A DNA stretch of 64,000 bases from Nitrospira sp. (GCA_030123605.1 CP126123.1:3563237-3627236); one strand, 5' to 3'; shown: positions 51,063 to 59,946, counted from the stretch's first letter. Numbers and translations: made by a program. The notes: generated from the letters alone by a model not told the origin.

Positions 51063-51245
51063 CGGTAGATTCCTTGTCCTGAATGGTCTAGGTACAAGAG
51101 CGTAGCCTCATCACACTTCGTGGCTCATCTAATGGGACGGACGAGGGTTTGTCAAGCTCGGAGCTTCACCGGGGCTGCGTCGAACGATCCGTACGGGTGT
51201 GATTTCGTCTGCGGGATCGCGTATGCTCACGGACATGGGAATGCG

Positions 51246-53546
51246 GTGGTGACGTTCGGTAGAGGCTGGGTGGTGCGAGGGAGCCTGGCTGTGGTCGGCG
51301 TTGCCCTGCTCGCTGCGGGGGTTGTGGCGAGCTATGGATTGTATCTGTCGGCCAGCTTGGCCTTGCCCGCCGGCGACGAACATCCCCCCCGCCTGATCTA
51401 TGGCGCGCCGTTTCTGTTGAAACCGGACCTTGATCTCGCCTCGTCGCATCTCATCGAACGGCTCCATCGGCTCGGCTATCGCGCCGTCGAGACCGCGGTG
51501 CACGCGCCTGGTGAGTATCGCCTCACTTCGTCCGAACTCGATATTTATCTGCATGAGTTTCCCGACCTCCATTTCAGACCGTCGCCGATCCGGCTGACCT
51601 TCGAACAGGGGCGGGTCTTGAAGGTCCTGTCGATCGAGCACGGCGACGAGTTGTTCCCTGCCTACCTGGAACCGCAGCTGATCAGCGGCTTGCGCGGGGC
51701 CTCGCGGCAGGTGCGGGAGTGGGTGCCGTACGACGACATGCCGGCCCGGTTCATCGATGTGTTGCTGGCCATCGAGGATCGCCGTTTTTTCAACCATCCC
51801 GGCATCGATCCGGTCGCCGTGGGCCGGGCATTGTGGACCAATCTGGTACGGGGAACGGTCATTCAGGGCGGCAGTACGATCACGCAGCAGCTGGCGAAAA
51901 ATCTGTTCTATTCCCCGCAACGCACCCTGGGAAGAAAGCTCAAGGAGTCCATCGCCGCGTTGGTGCTGGAGGCGAAGTATCGCAAGAAGGCCATTCTCGA
52001 AAGTTACCTCAACGAGATCTATCTCGGGCAGGTCGGGTCCGTCTCGATCTACGGGGTGGGGGAGGCTGCCCACCGGTATTTCGGAAAGCCTGTGGCCGCC
52101 CTCAGCCTGGAGGAAACGGCCTTGCTGGTGGGGATGATCAAGGGGCCGAACACCTATTCGCCCATCAGGAATCCCATGCTGGCCAAACAACGCCGCGATG
52201 TGGTGTTGGGACGGCTCCACGAACAGGGGCTCTTGAGCGACGATGACTGGAAACAGGCGACGGCGACACCGGTCCGGGTCATGCCGCCGCAAGAGACATT
52301 GGCCGACGCGCCGTTTTTCATCGACCACCTTCTGCGACAGGTCGAGGAGACGACCGGCGCACCGCTTCCGGACGGCGTCAGGGTCTACACGACACTCGAC
52401 CCTGTGCTGCAGCGGCTGGCTACGCAAGCAGTCGGAGATGGCCTCGCCAAGCTGGAAACCGCCTATCCGGCGCTGGCGGGCCGTGCCGACCCGGTGCAGG
52501 GCGCGTTGGTCGCGCTGGATCCCGCCACGGGGTCCATTCTCGCGATGGTGGGCAGTCGCGACTATCGAACGAGCCAATTCAACCGGGCCGTGCAGGCCAG
52601 GCGCCAGCCTGGCTCGTTGTTCAAGCCTCTGGTCTACCTCGCGGCGCTGGACGCCCGTCGCGAATTGGCCGGTGGGCAGCCGATCACGGCGGCGACATTG
52701 ATCGTCGATGAGCCGGTGACGTTCGAGTCGGCCGCCGGGCGGTGGTCGCCCCAGAACTATGACCATCGGTTCCACGGCACGGTGTCGCTGCGGACGGCGT
52801 TGGAACAATCGCTGAATGTCCCGGCCGTGAAGATCGCGCAATCCGTCGGAACGAAACGAATCCTCCAAACGGCGCACCGGTTGGGCATCCGCAGCCCGTT
52901 GGACGACAACCTTTCCATCGCCCTGGGCACCTCCGCCGTGTCGCTCCTGGAGATGACCTCGGCATTCGGAGCCCTCGCGCATGAGGGGCTGGTCATCGCT
53001 CCGACGGCGTTGCAGACCGTCATGACGACGGAAGGGGTTCCGACCTGGCGCCATACGCCTGAACGGCATCAGGCCGTGTCTCCGCAAGCGGCCTATGTCA
53101 TGACGTCGTTGCTCAAGGGGGTTGTGGAGCGCGGAACGGCGGGAAAAGCGAAGGTGATGGGCCTTCGAGGCATCGTGGCGGGGAAGACCGGCACGACGGA
53201 CGGCTACCGCGATGCCTGGTTCATCGGCTATACGCCGGAGTTGACCGTCGGAGCCTGGGTGGGATTCGATGGCGAAGAGGCGCTGCACCTGACCGGGGCG
53301 CAGGCCGCGTTGCCGCTCTGGGTGGACTTCATGCGGCAGATCCAACCGGCCGCCTCGCGCGATTTTGTAATGCCGCCGGCCGTCGTCACACGTGACATCG
53401 ATCCCCAGACCGGTCAACTGGCCACCTCGCGTTGTCCGCAACGGTCGGCGGAATTGTTTATCGACGGCACGGAGCCCTCGATCTACTGCGAAGTGCACGG
53501 AAGCGGATTCTGGGAACGATTGAAACGGAGTTTCGGTTTTTCCTAG
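51246..53546 (+). CDS. Bifunctional penicillin-binding protein 1B (transglycosylase/transpeptidase)
   Basis: A 766-residue class A PBP that polymerises and cross-links peptidoglycan. One membrane anchor (about 12-35) is followed by a UB2H-like domain (RLGYRAVETAVHAPGEYRL, typical of PBP1B), then the GT51 domain with AIEDRRFFNHPGIDPVAV (catalytic Glu), GGSTITQQLAKNL and the KKAILESYLNEIYLG block. The transpeptidase has SLFK (QPGSLFKPLVYLAAL), SLN and KTGTT (AGKTGTTDGYRDAWF). Start choice: the GTG at 51246 begins just before the cytoplasmic tail; earlier in-frame codons give an unrelated leader. Confidence 0.92.
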   Translation: MVTFGRGWVVRGSLAVVGVALLAAGVVASYGLYLSASLALPAGDEHPPRLIYGAPFLLKPDLDLASSHLIERLHRLGYRAVETAVHAPGEYRLTSSELDIYLHEFPDLHFRPSPIRLTFEQGRVLKVLSIEHGDELFPAYLEPQLISGLRGASRQVREWVPYDDMPARFIDVLLAIEDRRFFNHPGIDPVAVGRALWTNLVRGTVIQGGSTITQQLAKNLFYSPQRTLGRKLKESIAALVLEAKYRKKAILESYLNEIYLGQVGSVSIYGVGEAAHRYFGKPVAALSLEETALLVGMIKGPNTYSPIRNPMLAKQRRDVVLGRLHEQGLLSDDDWKQATATPVRVMPPQETLADAPFFIDHLLRQVEETTGAPLPDGVRVYTTLDPVLQRLATQAVGDGLAKLETAYPALAGRADPVQGALVALDPATGSILAMVGSRDYRTSQFNRAVQARRQPGSLFKPLVYLAALDARRELAGGQPITAATLIVDEPVTFESAAGRWSPQNYDHRFHGTVSLRTALEQSLNVPAVKIAQSVGTKRILQTAHRLGIRSPLDDNLSIALGTSAVSLLEMTSAFGALAHEGLVIAPTALQTVMTTEGVPTWRHTPERHQAVSPQAAYVMTSLLKGVVERGTAGKAKVMGLRGIVAGKTGTTDGYRDAWFIGYTPELTVGAWVGFDGEEALHLTGAQAALPLWVDFMRQIQPAASRDFVMPPAVVTRDIDPQTGQLATSRCPQRSAELFIDGTEPSIYCEVHGSGFWERLKRSFGFS

Positions 53547-53632
53547 GAGCGATCGACAAGCTGGTGTAGGCTCGGTCCATGTTCGGATGGTCCTCCGGTT
53601 CACCCGCCAACGTTTGCGACAAGGAGTGCGCG

Positions 53633-54067
53633 ATGAAGAAGACCGGCTTTGTGGAAAGCGACAATATCACCCTCCTGGCCAAGGGCGTCTTGCTCAAGGG
53701 AGAGATTCGAGTCGAAGGGACGGTGCGTATCGACGGCCGGTTGGAAGGAGACCTTCATACCGCAGGGACCGTCGTCATCGGTGAGGACGGCGTCGTGCAA
53801 GGAACGATTCATGCCGGCACCATTATCAGCAGTGGGAAGATCAAGGCGACCGTGACGGCGACGGAACGACTCCAACTGCTGAAAACCGGTATTCTCGTCG
53901 GCGAAGTCCACGCGCCGGCGTTTTCCATGGAAGACGGCGCAAAGTTTCAAGGCCTCTCGGATATGGGTGTCGCGTCTTGGGGCGAGGAGGCGCAGAAGCT
54001 GCCCAACAATGTCCGGGAGCTTGCCGCGCAACGCCCCAAGGCGACCGCGATGGGAGAACATGCTTGA
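53633..54067 (+). CDS. Bactofilin-family cytoskeletal protein
   Basis: A 144-residue protein with a bactofilin core of right-handed beta-helix repeats (about 12-110): GVLLKGEIRVEGTVRIDGRLEGDL and GTVVIGEDGVVQGTIHAGTII are in the usual GxIxxxGxxxIxG rhythm. It forms filaments without nucleotide and can scaffold cell-wall enzymes, matching the adjacent PBP1B. AAGGAG six bases before ATG 53633 fixes the start; an earlier in-frame ATG at 53579 has no such site. A stem CCGCGAC-TCAC-GTCGCGG follows the stop. Confidence 0.88.
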   Translation: MKKTGFVESDNITLLAKGVLLKGEIRVEGTVRIDGRLEGDLHTAGTVVIGEDGVVQGTIHAGTIISSGKIKATVTATERLQLLKTGILVGEVHAPAFSMEDGAKFQGLSDMGVASWGEEAQKLPNNVRELAAQRPKATAMGEHA

Positions 54068-54238
54068 CGTCTCATTTCCGCGACTCACGTCGCGGAGTTC
54101 AGTCCCCTTCGTTCGCCCTCTCCTTCTTTCTCATTTGTTGGTTTACCCTACCCACAGCTAGGAACTACAGACCGGTCTAGACCTTCGGGCGGTGGGGGGA
54201 GGTTTCCCCTCCTCGCCACAGTCGGCCGCCCGCCACCG

Positions 54239-54841
54239 TCAGTCCAGCGGGATGGTGATCGTCATCCCACCCATGACATCGTTGAGTGCGAAGTCCCGCT
54301 TGGGGCTCAAGGGATGGCTGTTGTGGCATTTGATGCAGGCGGTCGAGACGGCGCGGTCCGAATACACAGCCTGAAAATATTGCTTGCGGCCGCTGGTGAC
54401 GATGCCGGTGAAGGGGCGGTCAGGCGTTTGGGCAAAACTTTCCAGGGCGCGGCGCTCCAGATCGGTGGCGGGGGCATTGCGTTGATAGATCGGCCAGAGG
54501 CTGATGAGGCGATAACGAATGCCTCGTCCCGACTCGGCGACCAGTTTGCCAGACTGTTGGAGGAACTGCGCGGGAAGCGGCAAGGCGTTTTCATGCTCCC
54601 AATGCTCCGCGGCGGACACGATGCCTTTGCCCTGCATGCGGTTGACGACCTGGTTGGTATAGATCGTGCGGTTGGCATCTAAGACGGCATGCACGTAGTC
54701 CGCGACTTTTTCCGGGGGAATCCCTGCAGGCGGGGAGACCGGCGCCGCATCCTTCGCCTGTAGTTGATAGGTCGAAGCGCAGACCAGGATCAGTGCCAGC
54801 CACAGCGGCCCTCTTCGGACCGTTGTCAGGATGACATGCAT
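54239..54841 (-). CDS. Exported Tll0287-like (DUF3365) c-type haem protein
   Basis: A 200-residue protein with a signal peptide (LWLALILVCASTYQLQA, cut near residue 29) and a haem-attachment site CIKCH (CxxCH) near residue 169-173. Segment VLDANRTIYTNQVVNRM and the NALPLPAQFLQQSG region define the DUF3365/Tll0287 domain, a PAS-like haem sensor or carrier. The distal ligand probably lies near SGKLVAES. It overlaps the histidine kinase gene by 16 bases, so it is probably the input or partner of that kinase. Confidence 0.82.
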   Translation of the reverse strand: MHVILTTVRRGPLWLALILVCASTYQLQAKDAAPVSPPAGIPPEKVADYVHAVLDANRTIYTNQVVNRMQGKGIVSAAEHWEHENALPLPAQFLQQSGKLVAESGRGIRYRLISLWPIYQRNAPATDLERRALESFAQTPDRPFTGIVTSGRKQYFQAVYSDRAVSTACIKCHNSHPLSPKRDFALNDVMGGMTITIPLD

Positions 54842-57306
54842 GATTCCTCCTTCCGTACCCCCGACTTCTCTGTCGGCAGGGTGATGATGCAGGTCGTGCC
54901 CTGTCCTTCCGGACTCTCCAGCCTGATTTCTCCGCCGAATTTCTTGATCAACCGTTGCGCCACGGTCAGGCCGAGGCCGGAACCCTCTCCTTGTCCTTTC
55001 GTCGTAAAGAACGGATCGAAGACTTTACCGAGATGTTGCTTGGGAATGCCCGGTCCGTTGTCCCGGATCTTGATGGTGATCACCCCGCCCTGTTCCTCCG
55101 TGCTCAACCACAGGTCGCCTCGGCCTCCCATCGCTTGGATGGCATTGGTGAGGATGTTGATGAAGGCCAGTCGAAGTTGGTCCGGCAGCGCCGTCACGGG
55201 GGGCAGTGTCACGTAATGTTTCTGGACGTTGATCCCCAGGCAATCATGCGAGGTCTGGATGATCATCAGGGCTTGCTCCAACTGGGCGGTGACATCCACC
55301 GGCATGCGTTGGTTTTTCGATTCACGTGCCGCCATCCCGGTGAAGTCGCGGATGATCGCCGCCATCCTCCTGCCATGATCGACGATGTCCTGCGCATAAC
55401 TCTTCGCGCGGGCCAGATCGCCTTCTTCTTGAATCGCCTCGCCCAGGCCGAGAATGCCGAAGAGCGGGTTGTTGAGTTCATGTCCGATACCGGCGGTCAG
55501 GACGTCGAGACTGCCGGATTTCTCCGCTTGAATCAGCTGGTCCTGCAATCGGCTTTCGTCGGTGGTATCGCGCAGGACGAGTCCGAACCGCTTCCCCGCG
55601 CCGCTGCGGCTTTCCAGCGAGAACCATTCGTAGTGATACACATGATTCCCGATCGTCAGTTCTCGGCGATTCGTGGATAAGGCATGGCCGAGGGCCGGAG
55701 CCAGCGGGTCACGCGCTTCTTTCGGAGCAAAGGTCGGATCGGAGAGGGGAGATTCTCTCGGACCCCCCTGATCGACCAGTCGCAGGTCCCGTTGCAGGGC
55801 CTCGCGATGGCCGTGATCTATCGGCAGCAGGTCGAAGAGCGGACGCGCAGACCAGTCGCTTCCGTTGGTATCGAGGGCTTCCCGCGAGGCGCGATTCATA
55901 TACTGAACCCGGTTTTGCTGGTCGACCATGATGATCGGGGTCGGCACGGCGTCGAGGACTTGATCGGTGGATTTTTGGAGATAATGCACTTCCTGCGTTT
56001 TTTCTTCGACCTGCGTGTTCAACCCGGCAAAGGCGGTTTCCAGTTGGGCATGCATGCGGTTGAACTCGACCGCTAAGTCTTCCAATTCATCCCCTGTGTG
56101 GATCTGGATCGGTTCGCGCAGTTCTCCGCGTCCGATGAGTCGAGCGGCTTCCTGCAGCCGACGGACCGGGGTGACGATTCGGCTGGCGGCGAGATACCCT
56201 AGGGTGGCGAGCAACCCTAGCGCGACCAGAGCGAGGATCACCATCCACAACATGAGGTGCCGGATCGGAGCGAAGAGTTCGTCGGAAGACTGCCAAACGA
56301 AGGTATGCCAGGCGCCCAGTTCCAGGGAGCCGTTCGTGGCGCGGCTGGTCTCCGGAAGCGGGGCGAACCCGATGATGGCCGTGCCGCTGCCGCCGTGTCC
56401 GTCGCTGTCGGCCGTCACCCAACCTGACTGGCGCAGGGTCACATGGGGGATGAGCGCCGGGTCCGAGAGGCGCACGCCGGTGGGAAGGATGGGACAACTG
56501 AGGACGATGCCCCGGCTGTCGATCAGCATCACATGGCCGGTTTTGCCGAATCGAATGGGATGGATCGAGGGAGAGAAAAATTCCTTGGCATCGATCACGC
56601 GATGGAGAACGCCGACCACTTCGTAACGGAGGCTGTCCATGATCGGGAGCGAAATGCTGAACACATAGGCATTGGCTTGGTCATCGAAGTGGAGATCTTC
56701 GATGAAGAGCTGGCCGACTCCGTTGTTGTAGGTGCCTTTCCACCACGGGCTGTCCGCATGGGCAAAGTCGGGTTTTGTCGTGAGAGCCGCAAAGAGATTC
56801 CCCTGGACATCCGTGATGAACAACTTTTTTGTGGCGGCACGGACGACCTGGGGCAGAAGCTGGTCCGGTTCGCTGTGCGCCCCGACGTAGAAGCCCTGTA
56901 AGAGAAGGGCGCTGGAGTTCTCGGTGAGGGCTTTCACCGCTGCCGGGTCCCGCGTCTCCCAGCCTGTCCGTTGACGGGCCAGTGCGATGTGTGCCGGATT
57001 TTTGTCCGGACTTTGCAGCGCGTCGCGCCGGTGTTCCAATTCACGGACGATGTCCGGATGGACGGCGATACGGGATGTTCGCGCCACCTCCTCCGCCACC
57101 AGCAGATCGAGTTTGCGGGCCGCCTCCGTGGCCAGCGCCTGGAAGCTTTCGCCGCTGACGACTTGGATTTCTTTCGAACCCTGTAGAAAGGCCATGCCGA
57201 GGCCGAGCAAGAGAGGGACCACGCCGACCAGCAGCATGGAGACGATCAGCTTCCGTTTCAGTCCCCAGCCGGTGGCTTTTGAAAGGGGGCGTGAGGTGGT
57301 CGTCAT
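54826..57306 (-). CDS. Sensor histidine kinase (Cache-HAMP-PAS-HK)
   Basis: An 826-residue transmembrane kinase. A first helix (about 19-40) leads into a long extracellular Cache-like domain (about 45-380, including DNNGVGQLFIEDL-type NNGVGQLFIED and FGKTGHVMLIDSRGIVL), a second helix (about 392-415), HAMP (VTPVRRLQEAARLI), a PAS fold (IIMVDQQNRVQYMN) and the kinase core with the phospho-acceptor GIGHELNNPLFGI, N-box NILTNAIQAM, DNGPGI and GSGLGLTVAQRL. It has no receiver domain. Start at 57306 overlaps the upstream kinase stop by four bases (ATGA). Confidence 0.93.
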   Translation of the reverse strand: MTTTSRPLSKATGWGLKRKLIVSMLLVGVVPLLLGLGMAFLQGSKEIQVVSGESFQALATEAARKLDLLVAEEVARTSRIAVHPDIVRELEHRRDALQSPDKNPAHIALARQRTGWETRDPAAVKALTENSSALLLQGFYVGAHSEPDQLLPQVVRAATKKLFITDVQGNLFAALTTKPDFAHADSPWWKGTYNNGVGQLFIEDLHFDDQANAYVFSISLPIMDSLRYEVVGVLHRVIDAKEFFSPSIHPIRFGKTGHVMLIDSRGIVLSCPILPTGVRLSDPALIPHVTLRQSGWVTADSDGHGGSGTAIIGFAPLPETSRATNGSLELGAWHTFVWQSSDELFAPIRHLMLWMVILALVALGLLATLGYLAASRIVTPVRRLQEAARLIGRGELREPIQIHTGDELEDLAVEFNRMHAQLETAFAGLNTQVEEKTQEVHYLQKSTDQVLDAVPTPIIMVDQQNRVQYMNRASREALDTNGSDWSARPLFDLLPIDHGHREALQRDLRLVDQGGPRESPLSDPTFAPKEARDPLAPALGHALSTNRRELTIGNHVYHYEWFSLESRSGAGKRFGLVLRDTTDESRLQDQLIQAEKSGSLDVLTAGIGHELNNPLFGILGLGEAIQEEGDLARAKSYAQDIVDHGRRMAAIIRDFTGMAARESKNQRMPVDVTAQLEQALMIIQTSHDCLGINVQKHYVTLPPVTALPDQLRLAFINILTNAIQAMGGRGDLWLSTEEQGGVITIKIRDNGPGIPKQHLGKVFDPFFTTKGQGEGSGLGLTVAQRLIKKFGGEIRLESPEGQGTTCIITLPTEKSGVRKEESCMSS

Positions 57307-58352
57307 AGGGTTGCGCCTGACATCGTCGGCTGAGCTTGTGAAAATTCGATTCGGAAGGTCGTGCCGATGCCGACGTCGCTTTCGACGCAAATGTGACCTT
57401 CCATCTTCGAGATGACCGACATGACATTGTACAATCCCAACCCTGTGCCCTTCCCGGGCGGTTTCGTCGTGTACAGCGGTTCGAAGATCTTCGAAAACGC
57501 TTCCTTGGGAATACCGCATCCCGTATCACTGACCGAGGCGCTGACGGCTCCGTCCGGCCCCACGGTGGTTTGCAGCGTCAATGTGCCGCGATTGCTCATG
57601 GCTTGAATCGCATTCGTGATCAGATTGACGAAGACGTGCAACAACTCGTCGGGGTTTCCGCTCACGGTGGCCTCTTCCGCATACCGTTTGACGACCGTAA
57701 TGTCCTGCAGCGTGACGGCATAACGGGCGATTCTCAGCGCTTCGTCCATTTTCATGTTGAGGTTGACGAGCGTGGTATCGCCGGCCGCGTTGCGCCTCGC
57801 GTAACGGGTCAAGTCGCGGCAGATCGCGCTGGTGCGTTTCACGGCTTCTACGATGTCGTGCGCCTGTTCGTGCACGGCGTCGAGGTTCTGTTCATCCGTC
57901 AGGTTCTCGGCGAGTCCGAGGATCAACTGCAGCGGGTTGTTGATGTCGTGGACGATACCGGCGGCGAAGGCGCCGATCCCCGCCAGTTTGTCGGACTGGA
58001 ACAGTTCGGCTTCCAATTTCGTTTGGTGCTGGACGAGGTTCCACAAGAGTCTGGTGGCGGCTCCGCTCAGGACCTCGGAGCCGGGGCGCTTGGAGGCATG
58101 AATGAGCGGCCCCATTGCTGAGTCACCGGTGACATCCATGATGAGGGTGACGCCGTGGTTTCGGATGAGGTCTTGAACCTGTGCGGCGACTTGCACGTTC
58201 AGGTCGCGCGCCCGCTTGAGGCCCGGGGCATCGGGATTCCTGTCTGCAATGCCGACGATTTCGACACCCGGGATCTGATGGAGGAGTTCCAGAACTGCGA
58301 TCCCGCCCTTTCCGGCGCCGACGATGGCGATTTTAGTCGGAGAGTTATTCAT
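57303..58352 (-). CDS. Histidine kinase with N-terminal Rossmann dinucleotide-binding domain
   Basis: A 349-residue soluble kinase. Residues 6-115 form a Rossmann-like domain with KIAIVGAGKGGIAVLELLHQI (GxGxxG shape GAGKGG, residues 11-16), VEIVGIADRNPDAPGL and LIMDVTGD, similar to the N-domain of dihydrodipicolinate/homoserine dehydrogenase-type proteins, so NAD(P) binding is plausible. A kinase core follows: phospho-acceptor GIVHDINNPLQLI, N-box NLITNAIQAM, DTGCGI, GTGLGLYNVMS. No membrane helix or signal. Its role could be to report redox state. Start at 58352; upstream residues are not conserved-looking. Confidence 0.85.
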   Translation of the reverse strand: MNNSPTKIAIVGAGKGGIAVLELLHQIPGVEIVGIADRNPDAPGLKRARDLNVQVAAQVQDLIRNHGVTLIMDVTGDSAMGPLIHASKRPGSEVLSGAATRLLWNLVQHQTKLEAELFQSDKLAGIGAFAAGIVHDINNPLQLILGLAENLTDEQNLDAVHEQAHDIVEAVKRTSAICRDLTRYARRNAAGDTTLVNLNMKMDEALRIARYAVTLQDITVVKRYAEEATVSGNPDELLHVFVNLITNAIQAMSNRGTLTLQTTVGPDGAVSASVSDTGCGIPKEAFSKIFEPLYTTKPPGKGTGLGLYNVMSVISKMEGHICVESDVGIGTTFRIEFSQAQPTMSGATL

Positions 58353-58506
58353 GGCCGTATTCCATGGTTTCCTCCGCAAGACGACATCGGCCGAGCATTT
58401 GGGGCGTGGCTTGACTCGTCCCGCAACCATTCTACCCCCTTTGCCGGGGAGATTCCTGCGACCTCCCCGGCAAGGAAGGAGAGGGTGAGGATGGTTGCAG
58501 CCAACC

Positions 58507-58941
58507 CTATAGCCGAGCCAGTTCCCGTTGTTCCATGGCCCTGGCCACGGCCGTGCGCAGCTTCTCGCCCTCGACCGGTTTCACCAGGTAGTCGACGACG
58601 CCGCTTCGCAAAAACGAGGTAGCCATGTCGGTGTCCGGGAAACCGGTCAAGACGATGATCGGCACGCGCGGCCATTCCTGCTGGAAGTAGGCAATGGCTT
58701 CGACGCCGTTGATTTTCGGCATGCGGATGTCGCAGATGAGGACGTCCAGCAACAACCGGTTTTCGCCGGTATTGATGGCTTCAATGGCCTTCTCGCCGTT
58801 TTCCGCCTCGATCACTTCGTACCCGGCCTTCTGCAGGGTCATGCGGACGACTTTGCGGATGTCCGGTTCGTCATCGACGACGAGTACACGACCATTGCAG
58901 CTCGACTCACTCATGAAGAAGCCAGATTTGAATTCTCCCAT
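58507..58941 (-). CDS. Receiver-only response regulator (CheY-like)
   Basis: A 144-residue protein. After a 20-residue charged lead it is a single receiver domain: VLVVDDEPDIRKVVRMTL (acidic pocket), phospho-acceptor Asp in LICDIRMPKINGVEAI, Thr in VLTGFPDTD and Lys in DYLVKPVEG. There is no DNA-binding or enzymatic output, so it must act through another protein or in a phosphorelay with the two kinases that follow. GGAGG precedes ATG 58941. A sigma-54-like promoter lies 60-80 bases upstream. Confidence 0.92.
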   Translation of the reverse strand: MGEFKSGFFMSESSCNGRVLVVDDEPDIRKVVRMTLQKAGYEVIEAENGEKAIEAINTGENRLLLDVLICDIRMPKINGVEAIAYFQQEWPRVPIIVLTGFPDTDMATSFLRSGVVDYLVKPVEGEKLRTAVARAMEQRELARL

Positions 58942-59284
58942 GATTCCCTCCTTGGTGGTTGTTGGCCGGTTGCTCCATGGGCCTTGTTTGTCGTTGAGAA
59001 ACAGCAACAGATATGCCAGGAGGAAGAGCCGACGGAACGATAGGATTTCAGCAGGTTATGAAAAAATCGGCAAGGAGGGCTGTGGACCCGGTGGTTGGTA
59101 TCCACCAGGTCTGGTGAAATGCACCACCGGCAGCCTGAATCGGATGGAGCCTGAGAACGGTAGAAAACGTCGGTCTTGGTCTCAAGCCAAGGCAGGACCG
59201 GGGGACGGGCGTTACGATGGAACATGCCGATTCCAAGCGGTTCGGATTGCCTTCGACTTCTCAGATGCGTTAATCTCATCACCG
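58942..59284. other. Divergent spacer upstream of the signalling operon and bolA
   Basis: These 343 bases contain the ribosome-binding site and sigma-54-like promoter of the response regulator on the minus strand. Between 59080 and 59150 there are paired GGTGG/CCACC segments that could form a stem-loop, unmatched to any RNA family I know. The remainder up to 59284 shows no gene. Confidence 0.5.
59003..59018 (-). promoter_or_regulatory. Sigma-54-like promoter of the response regulator operon
   Basis: The minus strand reads TGGCATATCTGTTGCT. It keeps GG-N10-GC and matches the consensus at all core positions except C to T in the -24 box (TGGCAT). It lies about 60 bases before the ATG at 58941, so the transcript would have a leader of roughly 50 bases. 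Confidence 0.6.
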
Positions 59285-59527
59285 ATGATTTCCGATGAGT
59301 CCGTGACAGCCTTCATCCGCCAGCTGTTTCCTGACGCAGTCGTGGTCGTGATCGACAAGACCGGGACGCGGGACCATTTGATCGTGCGGGTGACCTCGGA
59401 TGGGTTCGTCGGCAAGAATCTTCTGGACCGGCACCGGATGGTATATCAAGCGTTAGCCGTTCCGATGAAAGACGGCCGTATTCATGCCTTGGAGATTACC
59501 GCCACAACCAAGGATGAAGCCATATAG
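59285..59527 (+). CDS. bolA: BolA-family protein
   Basis: An 80-residue BolA/IbaG-type protein. The class II KH-like fold reads VTAFIRQLFPDAVVVVIDKTG, then DHLIVRVTSDGFVGKNLLDRHRMVYQAL (blocks LLDRHRMVYQAL with the conserved H) and MKDGRIHALEIT. It partners monothiol glutaredoxin in [2Fe-2S] cluster handling; the glutaredoxin gene starts 11 bases later. ATG 59285 has no strong ribosome site. Symbol is by family. Confidence 0.88.
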   Translation: MISDESVTAFIRQLFPDAVVVVIDKTGTRDHLIVRVTSDGFVGKNLLDRHRMVYQALAVPMKDGRIHALEITATTKDEAI

Positions 59528-59538
59528 GGGAGGAACAG

Positions 59539-59865
59539 ATGGCTGACCCGATCGAAGAAGAGATCCAACAAGAAATCAAAGCCAATAAGATTCTGATCTA
59601 TGGCAAGGGGACGAAGACCATGCCGATGTGTGGGTTTACAAGGGAAACCATGCATTTTTTCGAGAAGTATGGCTATCCCTATGAAGTCATCGACGTGTTG
59701 TCGCAACCGGCCAAGCGCGAAGCGTTGACCAAGTTGACGAATTGGCCGACTCTCCCCAAGGTGTTCATCGACGGTCAATTTTACGGTGATACGGATATCC
59801 TGGACCCGATGGAAGCCAAGGGAGAAGTGGTACCCCTGCTGAAGAAGGCGTTCGGAACGCAGTAA
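59539..59865 (+). CDS. Monothiol glutaredoxin (Grx4-type) with CGFT active site
   Basis: A 108-residue glutaredoxin of the monothiol, iron-sulfur-carrier type. The usual CGFS is CGFT here (MPMCGFTRETM, cysteine at residue 31). The glutathione-binding end reads PTLPKVFIDGQFYGDTDIL, with GDTD where the family normally has GGxD. The Lys before the active site (KGTKTMP) is kept. It should pair with BolA from the preceding gene in a cluster-sensing complex. AGGAGGAACAG-like purines precede the ATG. Confidence 0.9.
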   Translation: MADPIEEEIQQEIKANKILIYGKGTKTMPMCGFTRETMHFFEKYGYPYEVIDVLSQPAKREALTKLTNWPTLPKVFIDGQFYGDTDILDPMEAKGEVVPLLKKAFGTQ

Positions 59866-59946
59866 GGCGACCGGTGCGCCGCCGAGGTCAGATTTCGCGT
59901 AAGTTTTTGTCCGGTTTTCCCTTGCCGATAGAATCCTTCCGCGAGT

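Noticed and set aside
51129..53603. 824-codon open frame on the minus strand over PBP1B
   Set aside because: Shadow of a GC-rich gene: Arg/Gln/His-rich, no motif, while the plus strand has a complete PBP1B.
54068..54238. Hairpins CCGCGAC/GTCGCGG and GGGGAGG/CCCCTCC as a terminator or small RNA
   Set aside because: No T-tract after either stem and no promoter; too little to call beyond possible termination after bactofilin.
59060..59160. Possible riboswitch with paired GGTGG/CCACC before bolA
   Set aside because: It does not match any riboswitch core I know and bolA starts far downstream with no expression-platform hairpin.
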